Assembly: GCA_000969725.1 (NCBI GenBank)
Contig: JXSR01S046263.1
Length of the DNA stretch: 20,916 nucleotides
Source: Ophiothrix spiculata
Taxonomy: Eukaryota; Echinodermata; Ophiuroidea; Amphilepidida; Ophiotrichidae
Direction: 5' to 3' (one strand)
Below are positions 1 to 8,959 of this stretch, in pieces. Every line of letters begins with the position of its first letter. The first letter of the stretch is position 1. The position numbers were made by a program, and so were the translations under genes. The notes under the pieces were generated by a model. The model searched no databases. It saw only the letters and a program-made list of their open reading frames with translations, and was not told the DNA's origin.

Positions 1-256
1 CAATGTTCGGAGCCTTGGAATCCAAAACGTACGTGAATGATTTGTCCTTATTTTTACGAAATCGTCCAATGATGTTTTTACATCCTAAACAGATGTCACC
101 ACTTCTTCCTTCCGCCGCCGGGCCAAAACAGCATTCAAAGTCACGTTCATAGCTCTTGCTTGATCGCCATGTTGCTGCGAGTTGTTTTTTCGATTTGTTG
201 TTTTGCGATCTTATTCCACAGACACAACATGTTTTCCGCTGACCCGGCGGCCCCAT
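1..256 (-). CDS. SINHCAF-like: SINHCAF/FAM60A-like protein, N-terminal exon (partial)
   Basis: Read on the minus strand from an ATG at 256-254, the frame stays open for 85 codons to the left edge, so this is a 5' exon or part of one. The translation carries the FAM60A family pattern: a CC-x-C cluster at residues 10-13, then YERDFECCFG (about 36-45), RSGDICLGC (51-59), and a closing YVLDSKAP (76-83). The spaced cysteines are the presumed zinc-binding residues. Known family role: SINHCAF is a nuclear subunit of the SIN3-HDAC co-repressor complex. The start is favoured because it has A at -3 and G at +4 and lies just upstream of the first cysteine pair. The stretch before the cysteines is short and unlike what I recall of the vertebrate protein, so this may be a divergent paralogue. 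No splice donor was seen inside the window. Family assignment is fairly secure; orthology is not. Confidence 0.8.
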   Translation of the reverse strand, partial: MGPPGQRKTCCVCGIRSQNNKSKKQLAATWRSSKSYERDFECCFGPAAEGRSGDICLGCKNIIGRFRKNKDKSFTYVLDSKAPNI

Positions 257-480
257 TATCAACTGGTTTGTTCCTCAACTACATGTGCAATTAGCTGTTA
301 TTAATTGATGACGATAAATGAAAAAATAATGGTTAAAACACAATTTTTAGGTTGACCTGTGTTAGCACTCGCGTATCTATGTATACATGTAAAATGACTT
401 TTAAAGATGGCGGACGTAAACAGCTGTTCGCGGGATATTTTTAGATTACGATCGACTGCGCATGCGCCAGTATTACACCT
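257..480 (-). promoter_or_regulatory. CpG-rich promoter / 5' leader of the SINHCAF-like gene
   Basis: This stretch precedes the minus-strand start codon at 256. It holds a palindromic TGCGCATGCGCC word (458-469) matching the NRF1 consensus, and AAGATGGCGGAC (404-415), which read on the minus strand is the CCGCCATCTT YY1-type core found near animal transcription starts. CpG dinucleotides are common here and in the exon and rare further right. A two-codon ATG-TAG upstream frame lies at 294-289 on the minus strand, 33 bases before the main start. The transcription start cannot be fixed from sequence. The promoter could be bidirectional, but no convincing plus-strand gene follows. Confidence 0.5.
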
Positions 481-540
481 GTCCGAAATCTGTCGGTGGC
501 GGAGACTTAAACAAAATTCCCAAGTAGGCCTACGTGCTTG

Positions 541-914
541 TTGTCAACAACCATACTTCCTATACATGAGCTTTAAGGCTTCAAAGTTTTCATGCTTTGA
601 ATAATAAACTCTAGCTAGAACATTTCTTTTATATTGACTGTTCCATTTCCTCAAGTTTAATTTTCTCTAGTTTTGTTTTGAATTGGATGATGTACTCACT
701 AGACTGTTGTGCTTTGGGAGGTATCACTGGGATTTAAGAATGCACAACATATTTCCCATCATTTGAGTGTCAAAAGCATTCTTGCTTGTTCTTCACAGGA
801 CCTAAAAACTACTTCCAGAAACCATATGACAAACCCTTTTTTCCTATTTATTTTGTCTTTTCATATCATATATCTGACACATCCATCCTGAAACATCCAT
901 CTGACACAATATAC
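541..914. other. No gene recognised
   Basis: AT-rich sequence between the promoter region and a MITE. Short open frames occur on both strands but show no family motif or plausible exon structure. A TAGGCCTA word near 526-533 is of a kind often over-represented in marine invertebrate DNA. Confidence 0.4.
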
Positions 915-918
915 ATAA

Positions 919-1087
919 TGGCCCGTATTCCAGAAAGATTTTAGCTAAACCATTGTTTAACTGAGCATCAACTGTCCAGGAATGATACGCATCATTGCAG
1001 CTTTCAAGCAGAACAGTTCAAAGAGTCGTGCTGTTGACGAGAAATAAAACCTTGATTTAGCTAAACACCTTTCTGGAATACGGGCCA
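919..1087. mobile_element. Short MITE with about 33-bp terminal inverted repeats
   Basis: The left end reads TGGCCCGTATTCCAGAAAG, and the same 19 bases occur as the reverse complement at the right end (1069-1087). The similarity continues imperfectly through TTTAGCTAAA on both sides. The 169-bp element is flanked by ATAA on both sides (915-918 and 1088-1091), a likely 4-bp target-site duplication. If the end is placed one base inward, the duplication can instead be read as AAT. No coding capacity. The superfamily cannot be decided from the ends alone. Confidence 0.8.
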
Positions 1088-1091
1088 ATAA

Positions 1092-1877
1092 GTTTATTTC
1101 CATAAGTTAAATAGGAGATTTGACTGAGCATATAACAACATGCAATAATATGGTATGCTACATTAAATACAAATTGTTGAAGGATATAAGACCAAATCTT
1201 CAGCTCTACAAATATATATTGCTTGGCATTTCAGAGCAAAGTGGGATATCATGACATCAAGTCTGAAATTCGACAAACCCAGTGCTTCATTTTAAGTGAT
1301 CTTGTGTGAATACTTTAATATCTTTTTTGTAATTAAAGTGTTCAATCTAAATCTATAGATCCATTTCTGGTACACAAAAAGCTTGACTAAATGACAGCCA
1401 TACAGGTGACAGTCTGTTCTGTACCTCCTACTTACTAGAACCCTTGAGTTTCACACAGCTAGCATCACTTCCTGTGATGTCATCAACAGCCTTATTTTGG
1501 CACAATCAAGTACGCTAAAATTAGTACTTTGGTGAACTGTCGTCCATTCACATTGGTTTGTATGTGACTGTTTGGGACTTAAATTCCAATTTGATTTCAT
1601 TTCACAAAACACATTTTCTTTTCCTGAAATTTGATATTTTGAAGGATGCAATACATAATCAGTGCATGTAACTTATGTAGTTACAGAATACTGATTTTAT
1701 GAAAAGGAATTATAAAACGACATTTCTAGGTGTTAGTCTTCCATCATAGCTTTATAAAACATCTTGGTTAAAAATACCAATGTTTTGATAATTTTTGAAT
1801 TATGTACCTATAAAGTGTCAAAAATGCACACCAACAACAGGCAAACATACCACCCATATTAGGATCTTAAGTTACGC
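1092..1877. other. Unassigned AT-rich sequence
   Basis: No exon, RNA gene or clear repeat was recognised. A 66-codon minus-strand frame at 1451-1651 shows no family motif and is treated as chance. Confidence 0.4.
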
Positions 1878-2195
1878 ATGTCAACCTACTATGTACCTCT
1901 AGCCCTTTTTAGTCCTCTTTATGTAAACTACATCCAAAAGCATGCCAGTTATATAAAGACATTCCTTATATATGACGCATTTAACACAAAAATCCATAAA
2001 CCTTGCGTCAACTATCATGCAAAAGCTTTTTGGAAACCCAACAACAGCAAAGTGGAAAGTCATGATATAGAAATTTGACATTTTGTGTCAGTAGCGACAC
2101 TTCAATTTCCAGCATATTCCCAAACTGCAGCTGTTTCCGCTTTTGTTCTCACATCAAGACATGTTGACACACTTGTGTACTGTAGCATAATTTTG
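1878..2195. repeat. Duplicated block A, copy 1
   Basis: Aligns by eye to 3361-3615. Shared landmarks in order: CAACCTACT near the start, AAATTTGACATTTT, GTCAGTAG, TTCCAGCAT, CAAACTGCA, and TTCTCACATCAAGACAT followed by GACACACTTGTGTACT. More diverged copies lie at 12385-12525 and 18715-18860. Non-coding: the open frames here are not shared by the copies. Confidence 0.7.
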
Positions 2196-2475
2196 AAGAT
2201 TCATAAACCATGTCAAATCTTATGTTAGAAATTTGACTGTTGTTTTAAGACGCTGTTTTTGGTGCTGGCTATAAATTCATGGGGTCACCTTTTTTTTTCC
2301 CGGGACCTTTGGACATTAAGATAGAAACTATTTAGATGTTATGGTATCTAAAGTTTTGAAGCTAGAAATAAACTACTATATAGTTATTAAAACCATCCAT
2401 TAAAATACATATACCAGACTGCCAGTGGCTAACTGGCCAAATGATGAGTGCCGAAGAAAATTTTTGAAGATTATG
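2196..2475. repeat. Duplicated block (Y-head), copy 1
   Basis: Matches 6034-6350 in order: TTTTGAAGATTC, then TTAGAAATTTGACTGTTGTTT, a CTGGCTxxAAATTCATGGG segment, CCCGGGACCTTTG versus CCCGGACCTTTG, GAAGCTAGAAA, ACCATCCAT and AAGAAAAT. In this copy block A runs directly into it, whereas at the second locus 2.4 kb including the GPCR pseudogene lies between them. Confidence 0.7.
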
Positions 2476-2739
2476 TGTACAAGCGCTGGAATTTCGCTGG
2501 AATAAAAAGTATGCGGAGTGCAGTGGAAATTCACAATGCACTGCGCTTATTGCGTTCCAGTTGGCGCTTAGTGCGTATGAATGTTTCACAATTGTTTTTG
2601 TCGGGTTATTTAGTTAAGAAAAGTTTTGGACTTTGATGGTCATATAAAGGCCTTATTTCTTTTCACAAAAGATACATTATTATTTTCTATGATCTGTCAT
2701 GTATAATTTAGATTTTTAAATTTGAATTCCATTTTGCTG

Positions 2740-2868
2740 GTAAAATGAGACAAAATCAATGCACTTGCGGTAAATTTTGATTGCTGTCCAATGCACTCCA
2801 CCCTACGGGCCTCATGAATTGGACGCATCAAAATTGACAACGCGTGCATTGATTTTGTCTCATTTCAC
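2740..2868. mobile_element. Palindromic (foldback) MITE, about 129 bp
   Basis: Two arms of about 50 bases (2743-2792 and 2818-2865) are near reverse complements. They share AAATGAGACAAAATCAATGC, then AATTTTGAT and GTCCAAT. A 25-base centre holding CCCTACGGGCC separates them. No clear target-site duplication was seen. The element lies between the Y-head and Y blocks of copy 1; the corresponding spacer of the second copy (6351-6529) is shorter and lacks it, which supports insertion after the duplication. Confidence 0.7.
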
Positions 2869-2879
2869 TCGCGCATATA

Positions 2880-3340
2880 TATATTTCACTGTCAAAGCAA
2901 TTAAAATTAAAGTATATGTTTCAACCAAGAATCTAAGGCACAGCAATTAGGATTCTTTGCTGAGCTGTATTAGTGTTGTTGTTGCTTTACAGCTAATTGC
3001 TCTGCATTTAAAGTGTCACAATATGTTTGGCAGTACCAATCACATAGCAGGAGGTACTTTAGCTCTAGTTGGGGAGCATTGAATCAAGTATTCAACTCCC
3101 TAAATCAAATATCTACAGGTATTAAAATATCTCTTAAGAGACTTATTACAACTTAAGAGAAAAATGTTTCAAAATTTAAAGCACTTATGAAAGTAATCAT
3201 GCGTAACAATTATCGGTAACTCAACTCTATCGCATAAAGCAATTCAAATTATCACTCAAATCCTTTAAATTTACCGACATTGTAATATTTTACACCAATA
3301 GAACACTTTAACAATTTAGAATAACAATAACTAAATTCAA
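2880..3340. repeat. Duplicated block Y, copy 1
   Basis: Shares ordered landmarks with 6530-7050, 13485-13720, 19955-20175 and 20205-20760: AAAGCAATTAAA, GTATATGTTTC or GTAAGTGTTTC, AACC(A/G)AGAAT, CAGCTAATTGCTC, CAATCACA, GGTACTT, ATCTCT(T/C)(A/G)AGAGA-like, and TCACTCAA near the end. Non-coding in all copies. Confidence 0.75.
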
Positions 3341-3360
3341 TATAGAATCTTAATTACACA

Positions 3361-3683
3361 GGCCAACCTACTGTGTGCCTCTATTCCTTTACAACAGTTG
3401 TTCTTTAATAAACCAAAAGTAGACCAGTAATAAAAAGAATCTAGTTTAAATATGATACATCTAACTTACAGCTTATTGGATAGCCATGAAATAAAATTTG
3501 ACATTTTTTTGTCAGTAGAGAAACCTTAAATTCCAGCATTAAAAATCACAAACTGCAACTCTTTGTGCATTTGTTCTCACATCAAGACATACTGACACAC
3601 TTGTGTACTAAAATAGACATCACTAATACCTCTGGACACAAAATTCCCATTTCTTGAGTTGCTTTAAAGTTTATTATAACATG
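3361..3683. repeat. Duplicated block A, copy 2
   Basis: Second copy of the block at 1878-2195, followed without a break by a B module (3684-3850). The GACACACTTGTGTACT landmark is at 3593-3608. Confidence 0.7.
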
Positions 3684-3850
3684 AGGTCTTGTTGAAAATT
3701 CAATTGGATCAAAGTCTTCAAAGACAAAAATCTTCAAGTAAGAATATACTGTTAATAGTTTAACAGACACTTGCAAGAAGCACAACAGAGAAACTGAGGG
3801 TATGGCACCCACCCAAAGAATATCGTCAGAATTCCTAATCTATCACTTAT
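3684..3850. repeat. Module B (about 165 bp), copy 1
   Basis: Landmarks: GTCTTGTTGAAAATTCAATT, CAAAGTCTT, AGACACTTGCAAGAAGCA, then TCAGAATTCCTAATCTATCAC. The same order occurs at 12528-12690, 12815-12975, 13135-13290, 18862-19040, 19300-19465 and 19486-19620, with a partial copy near 13000-13100. The function is unknown. Confidence 0.6.
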
Positions 3851-4105
3851 CACTCATCCCTCATTGTTTTCAACAAAAATCGATCTCTACAGTTTTTGTA
3901 CAATATAATTCATGTGCCTATTTTCATCTTCAAAACAAAAACGTGGTAACTCATGTTTCATATCATTTTATATAAATTTATGATATTTTTTAAGGAAGAA
4001 ATCAATCTGATGTTTAATGTAACTTGACAAAAATGATTATTTTTTATTGTAAGGTTTCTGAAAATGCCATTTTAAATACTTCATTTAATATCAACAATCA
4101 GATAA

Positions 4106-4537
4106 GAAGGCGTGTTCACACTATTGTTACTCTTGGTTGATTGAGACATATGTTTTCCTAGTCCAGACCTGTCAATATTGGAATTGCGTTCACACTAAAA
4201 CGCAGTCAATCATAATGGATGTAGCTAGACCACACTATATATATAAACACTAGATATATTAATATTGGCTGATAAAATCTATGAATGAACTGTAATAAGA
4301 TATAGTGTTCTACCAATATTGTATTCAAAAGGACAAATGGGCTTAATCAACCATGGATGAGATAGATATATGATATTAAATCACGACAATGTGGTCCGAC
4401 AATTGTCTCGGTCCACAATGATAATCGCAACTCAGTCAACAACAATTTGTGTTCACACTAGATATTGGTTGCGACAAATTGTTCCTTAATGGTGGCTTGG
4501 CCAATATAATTTTCACTATAGTATGAACATGACCTTA
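4106..4537. mobile_element. Possible non-autonomous DNA transposon with imperfect TIRs
   Basis: The left end AAGGCGTGTTCACACTAT is the imperfect reverse complement of the right end ATAGTATGAACATGACCTT. The word GTTCACACTA recurs inside (near 4190 and 4452), as does an internal hairpin (about 4385-4421) with GGTCCGA/TCGGTCC arms. No coding capacity and no clear target-site duplication. It lies upstream of the GPCR pseudogene. Confidence 0.45.
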
Positions 4538-4982
4538 GTCCTAAAGAAACTGCTCTCCACCAAGGCCCAAGGAATCAGGCACACTTTTGATCATTCAAAA
4601 TCCCATATGTTATGAAACCATAGTTAGTAGAGTTAATAAAAATGGGCCAAATCTCATATAAAGTGCATTAAAAATAATTTCTACTTGACTTAATCCCTTT
4701 AGGAAACACCATAATTATTAAAAAAGATTCAGTTATTATTATTGTTCACATTTCTTATCTCTATGATTCAATCTTGTTTATCTACCCTTGACTGTAAGTT
4801 TATTAAATTCAAGAATATATTGATTGTAACTTTATACAACATGATATATATAAATACCAGTGCTACATGCTTTATCAACATTGTATCTCTCATAAAGTGC
4901 GAGAAGCAGGACATCTTAAACGTTACTGTTTCAATGTTCATTTCTAATGACAAATTCAATCTATTAAAGTCTGAAGTTTAAA

Positions 4983-5930
4983 ATGGATTTTGTATCTAAT
5001 CTCTCTTTGTCACATGATGACATCTTTGATGAACCATGGAGATACCCAGAATTTATCCGATATGTGGCATTGATCTTTGGCATTCCGGTTACAATACTGG
5101 GCATCTTGGGAAAGTTGCTTACAATAATAGCAGTACTGAAGACTAAATCTCTTCGTACAGGAACCAATATGTTCATCATTTATCTCTCATTGTGTTGTTC
5201 AGTGTTATTGTGATGCCAACAACTATGGCCACCTATTGGAACAATGCTTGGATTTTTAGTCAAAAGTACTGTCAAATATATCCAGTGATCCTCTACTTCG
5301 TTGTCGGTGAAGGATTGATGAGCTTAGCGGGAACTGCTTTCACACGGTATCTGAAGATTATCCATCCAAACAAATTTAAGCTGATATTCAGTAAAAAACG
5401 AGATATTGCTGTGGTTTTGTGCTGCTTTTGGTCAGAACCTGTCATGATTCTATTCCCTGCTGTGATAGGTGTTCGGGGCAAACTGGGATATGAACCCTAG
5501 ACCCTTTTTTCCACACTTATTAGGGATGGATCAATTCATAATTCCAACACTTTTTATATTCATTTGCTACCTACGTATACTCTTTACAGTATGTGCTAAC
5601 AGGAGAAAAGTCCAGGCTGCAAGACATGTCGACAACAACAAGTTTCTACATCAGGACAAAGAGAAGATATTCACTACACTAAAATGATGGTAACTATCTT
5701 TGCAGTGTTTTTTTATTTCTTACACACCATATACAATATATAATATATTAGATCCTCATTATGAAAGTTTGACTGGAGGATTTTTCACAGCAAACTTTGT
5801 GTGGGTAAGTTCTTGTTCAAACCCACTGGTGTATGTTTTGTTAAATAGAAATTTTCGGAGAGCATTTCTGAACATCATGCCATATCATTGTGGAAAATGC
5901 AGTGAAGAATTAATGGAACAATCTCATTAA
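4983..5930 (+). pseudogene. Class A GPCR pseudogene, intronless (melatonin/moody-like type)
   Basis: Successive frames together cover a whole rhodopsin-like receptor of about 310 residues. Segments in order: the N-terminus and TM1 (4983-5190; ...GILGKLLTIIAVLK); the end of TM2 to TM4 (from about 5195), with MPTTMATYWNNAW, the TM3 cysteine, TRYLKIIHP in the DRY position and GKLGYEP; TM5 (FIIPTLFIFICYLRI); TM6 (FAVFF then SYTPYTIYN); and TM7 with SSCSNPLVYVLLNR and helix 8, ending at a stop at 5928-5930. Lesions: a frame change in TM2 near 5190-5195, TAG at 5498-5500, a frame change near 5525-5540, one at an A-run (5681-5684) and one at a T-run (about 5705-5711). TM1 Asn1.50 is Lys. Family: receptors of this kind sense small ligands and are expanded as single-exon genes in several invertebrates. 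Without an assembly check, sequencing errors could explain the two homopolymer breaks but not the rest. Confidence 0.85.
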
Positions 5931-6033
5931 CAAAAATGTTGGATAGTCATACACACACAAACAGTAAATATTATAATACATAGTTCTCTATTTGGCAGAC
6001 TCAGTGCATTGCTTATTAATAATTCTATGAGTG

Positions 6034-6350
6034 ACACGATTTTGAAGATTCTTGAACCATATGTGTATATTCTTGGTTAGAAATTTGACTGTTGTTTTCA
6101 GGGTACAATTCTAGCACTGGCTGCAAATTCATGGGTCGGCAATCTTTCTCCCGGACCTTTGAACCAAACCTCGCTCAAAAATGTTATTAAATGTAAACAA
6201 TGGGTTATTTGTCGATTTTCTGGGGTTCAAAGGTTTGAAGCTAGAAAAGGAACAAATAGTTACTCATACCATCCATGCAAGCTTGTTAAAATATACAAGA
6301 TTGGCCAATTGTTAAGTGCTAAAGAAAATGTTCCACAACATCGGTCATGA
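6034..6350. repeat. Duplicated block (Y-head), copy 2
   Basis: Second copy of 2196-2475, beginning about 100 bases after the receptor stop codon. The shared order of landmarks is clear; see the first copy. The open frame across 6159-6350 is not kept in the other copy. Confidence 0.7.
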
Positions 6351-6474
6351 AATAATTTAGATTAGGGGAAAAAATAATCTGGTTGATTAAGAAAGAATTG
6401 AGAGTGAATGTCAAGTAAGGAATGGTGATGACTATAAGCCATCTGAATAAGTGCTTATTAATTGCCATATTTTC

Positions 6475-7050
6475 TCTCTAAAGGAAATTTATGAAATGTA
6501 TACATGTACAAACCTATTTTGAAATGAATATTTTATTTTGAAAGCAATTCAAACCCAAGTATATGTTTCATGGTATCAACCGAGAATCTAAGACACAGCA
6601 GGTTGGGTTTTATAAGGCTAAGCTGTACCACTATTGTCTTTGCTGTAACAGCTAATTGCTCCCCATTCAAAGTATCAGAATGTGTTTGCCAGAACAATCA
6701 CATAGCATGAAGTACTTAAGCTTGAGCTGGGTAGCATTAAATCAGGTATTCAACTACCTAATTCAATCCATTATCATGCTTTGAGGTGTCCAAGTTTGGG
6801 AAAATATTGGATCCAAAACATGATAATGATAAAATTGGATGATTTACGCCCGATATTTATTGGTCTCATATTAAGATATCTCTCAAGAGACTTATTACAA
6901 ATAGAGAGCTAAAATTTGAAACACTTATTTCAGTAATCATACTTATCAATGATCAGTAAGTCCACCCTATCACATAAAGCAATTAAAGTAATCACTCAAC
7001 TCTTTTTAAATTGTAAAAAGGTTAATGTTATTATACCTTTAAAGCACTCT
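6475..7050. repeat. Duplicated block Y, copy 2
   Basis: Begins with a segment also seen near 13300-13372 and 19655-19720 (ATGTACAAACCTATTT-like), then the Y landmarks. Compared with copy 1 it carries an extra segment near 6770-6860 in which TATCATG(C/T)TTT and AAAACATGATAATG face each other. This small inverted pair (about 6772-6783 and 6817-6830) may be a later insertion. Confidence 0.7.
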
Positions 7051-7059
7051 AAGGAAGGA

Positions 7060-7445
7060 TATATTTTGCTGTGCAATTCATGTACACTGAATTTATATTA
7101 AATGATGGCATTTTCACCTTTCAAAATCGCCCTATACATATGTCAGATATTATTCTATTTTCTTCAATATTTCTACTTTTCTGAAATTCTGTATAATAGT
7201 TTCAAGTTACCAAAATTCAATTTGACAGAAATTCTGGTGACCTAATATGTCTTTCATGTGTATAACAGCTAAAAAACCCTCAATACTCCCTGACATCCCA
7301 AGAGGAAATAGGTTGGCTTATCTCTGACAAAAACCTGAAGTCTGCAGTATTAAGCAATGACAATGTCAGACAAAATGAGAGTAAATCACTTAATAACATC
7401 TGTGAAATCAAGCCTTGGTAGTATAATTGAGCCTGGATGCGGAAA
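7060..7445. repeat. Duplicated block Z, copy 1
   Basis: Copies lie at 14930-15245 and 15975-16245. The best-kept part is CCCAAGAGGAAATAGG, TGGCTTATCTCTGACA, then AACCTGAAGTCTGCAG. A minus-strand reading frame over this core is open in all three copies (7283-7378 here). The copy is interrupted at about 7450 by a hAT-like insertion. Confidence 0.75.
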
Positions 7446-7449
7446 CAAT

Positions 7450-8286
7450 CCCTGCTTGCGGGCCGCATGCGGACCGCAAGCTCAATTTGTGCGGCCCACC
7501 AAGCCCACAAAGAAAAAAATAATGTGTACAATTTTAAAAGGGTAGCCTCAAATAAAAAGCCATATTGCGCACGGAATGAACTTTTCATCTCAGAAATCTG
7601 CTAATATTCTTCCAAAGTTGAACAAAATTGTTTGAATATAAATCAATAAATAAAAACATTAACATACACAATATTCATTCTAAATTAACAAAAGTTTGTA
7701 TTATCGAAAACATCGGATGTAGTGAAGTACACCAACAGTAGCGATATTTTTGGTGGCTGATGTTTTGACGGGTTAACTATCAAATTATTTGCAAATAGTT
7801 GATATAAACTTTTTATGACCGAAATACATTTTATATAGACTTGTAAGGAAATTTGTTTCCCACAATGAGCAAAGAGAATGTCCCAGGTTTACCTTGAGGT
7901 TTTTCAAAGTATGTTTTTGCTAATTATTAACTTGCAACAGAACTAACTAGGGAAAACTTTCCTTGATACTACCCCAGGAAAATTTGAATTTGAAACATGG
8001 GGACACTCATAGTGACATTTTGCAGTAAAGGAGGGCATTAGGTGTGTATTAGGAAAATTGAACTTTTTGAGGTTAAAGTTTAAAAAGGGTACATTTCTCA
8101 GAGTAATTTTGATGGAACTTTGGATTGACGCACCTTTTAAAATGCGAGAGAGACTGTAGCTAAACCAAGTATTTCATAGGTCTAAATGAGCTCTTTTAGT
8201 ACTTTGGATGCGACCCGGAGATGCGGCCCGCGAAAAATATTGGAACTTTTTTTGGCCCGCGGTAGTAAAAAGGTTGCCCATTACTG
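7450..8286. mobile_element. hAT-like non-autonomous element
   Basis: The right end, read on the minus strand, is CAGTAATGGGCAACCTTTTT followed by CGCGGGCCAAAAA, typical of hAT (Charlie-like) terminal sequences. The left end keeps only the inner GCGGGCCGCATGCGGACCGC motif; the outermost CAG-TGGGCAACC bases are missing, so it looks 5'-truncated. The left edge is placed by comparison with the paralogous sequence at 16222-16245, which continues without it. An 8-bp target duplication is not evident, in line with truncation. The interior (about 7520-8200) is AT-rich with no transposase frame. Confidence 0.65.
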
Positions 8287-8435
8287 CTTTAACCCTTTCA
8301 TTCATGCAGCTGCTGAGATGTAACTATAAATTATTTCCCCACACAACACTATTACTGAAGACAGAATCAACATCTTCTGTGTTTCTTTCACAAATTCTTA
8401 GCTAAAAAACATACCCACCAAACTAAATTCAAAGC
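8283..8435. repeat. Duplicated block P, copy 1
   Basis: Matches 16335-16490: CATTCAT..CAGCTGCT.AGATG, CTATAAATTATTTCC, ACAGAATCAACATCT, ACAAATTCT(T/C)AGCT, AACATAC. It resumes directly after the hAT-like element. Confidence 0.7.
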
Positions 8436-8932
8436 CATGCAGGTGATTACTTATTCTTCTCTTCTAATGAGCACTTTTAAAGGTATAAGAGCCTATCACA
8501 TTCTCATCTCCAGGGCTCAACCAGAAGTAAATTTTTCGATATCAAATTAAAGACCATATCTTTCTGATTATAAATCCAAAATTTCACCTCCAAATTCTTT
8601 ATAGCTTTCGAGATATGGCATAAAATGTAAAATTAACTGGTATACATATTTTCTAATTTTTATGTATTTTCATAACAGCCTCATACCCAGGGATGCATAC
8701 TTTCCATTGCCTCTAAAGAGTAAACAAGAGGTCACCTAAGGGTTAAACTTCACAAAATGCATTTCAGAGGCCAAGGTCAATGAGATCAAAGTAAATTATA
8801 CACATGTTGAAATAGGAGCCTACATCTTTAATTGAACATTGTTTTTGTTTTTTGTTTTGATTGATATTTCCTTGTATGCCATGTTTGCTGCGCCTTCATC
8901 AGGTTTCTGGATATTGAGCATTATAAGAAATT
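8436..8932. other. No gene recognised
   Basis: AT-rich sequence without convincing exon, RNA gene or repeat. It interrupts the P to Q order and has no equivalent of this length in the other copy (16491-16530), so it may be an insertion or a region lost there. Confidence 0.35.
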
Positions 8933-8935
8933 TGT

Positions 8936-8955
8936 GTATGTATGTATGTATGTAT
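8936..8955. repeat. (GTAT)5 microsatellite
   Basis: Five perfect GTAT units, with a TGT before and an A after. Confidence 0.9.
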
Positions 8956-8959
8956 AACA

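Noticed and set aside
407..604. 65-codon plus-strand frame starting at ATGGCGGAC
   Set aside because: The ATG lies within a YY1-type promoter word and the frame includes the NRF1 site. No motif or donor supports a coding exon.
7280..7588. 102-codon minus-strand frame as a gene
   Set aside because: Its 5' half lies in the hAT-like insertion. Only the last part is shared with other copies, so that part is reported as a separate observation.
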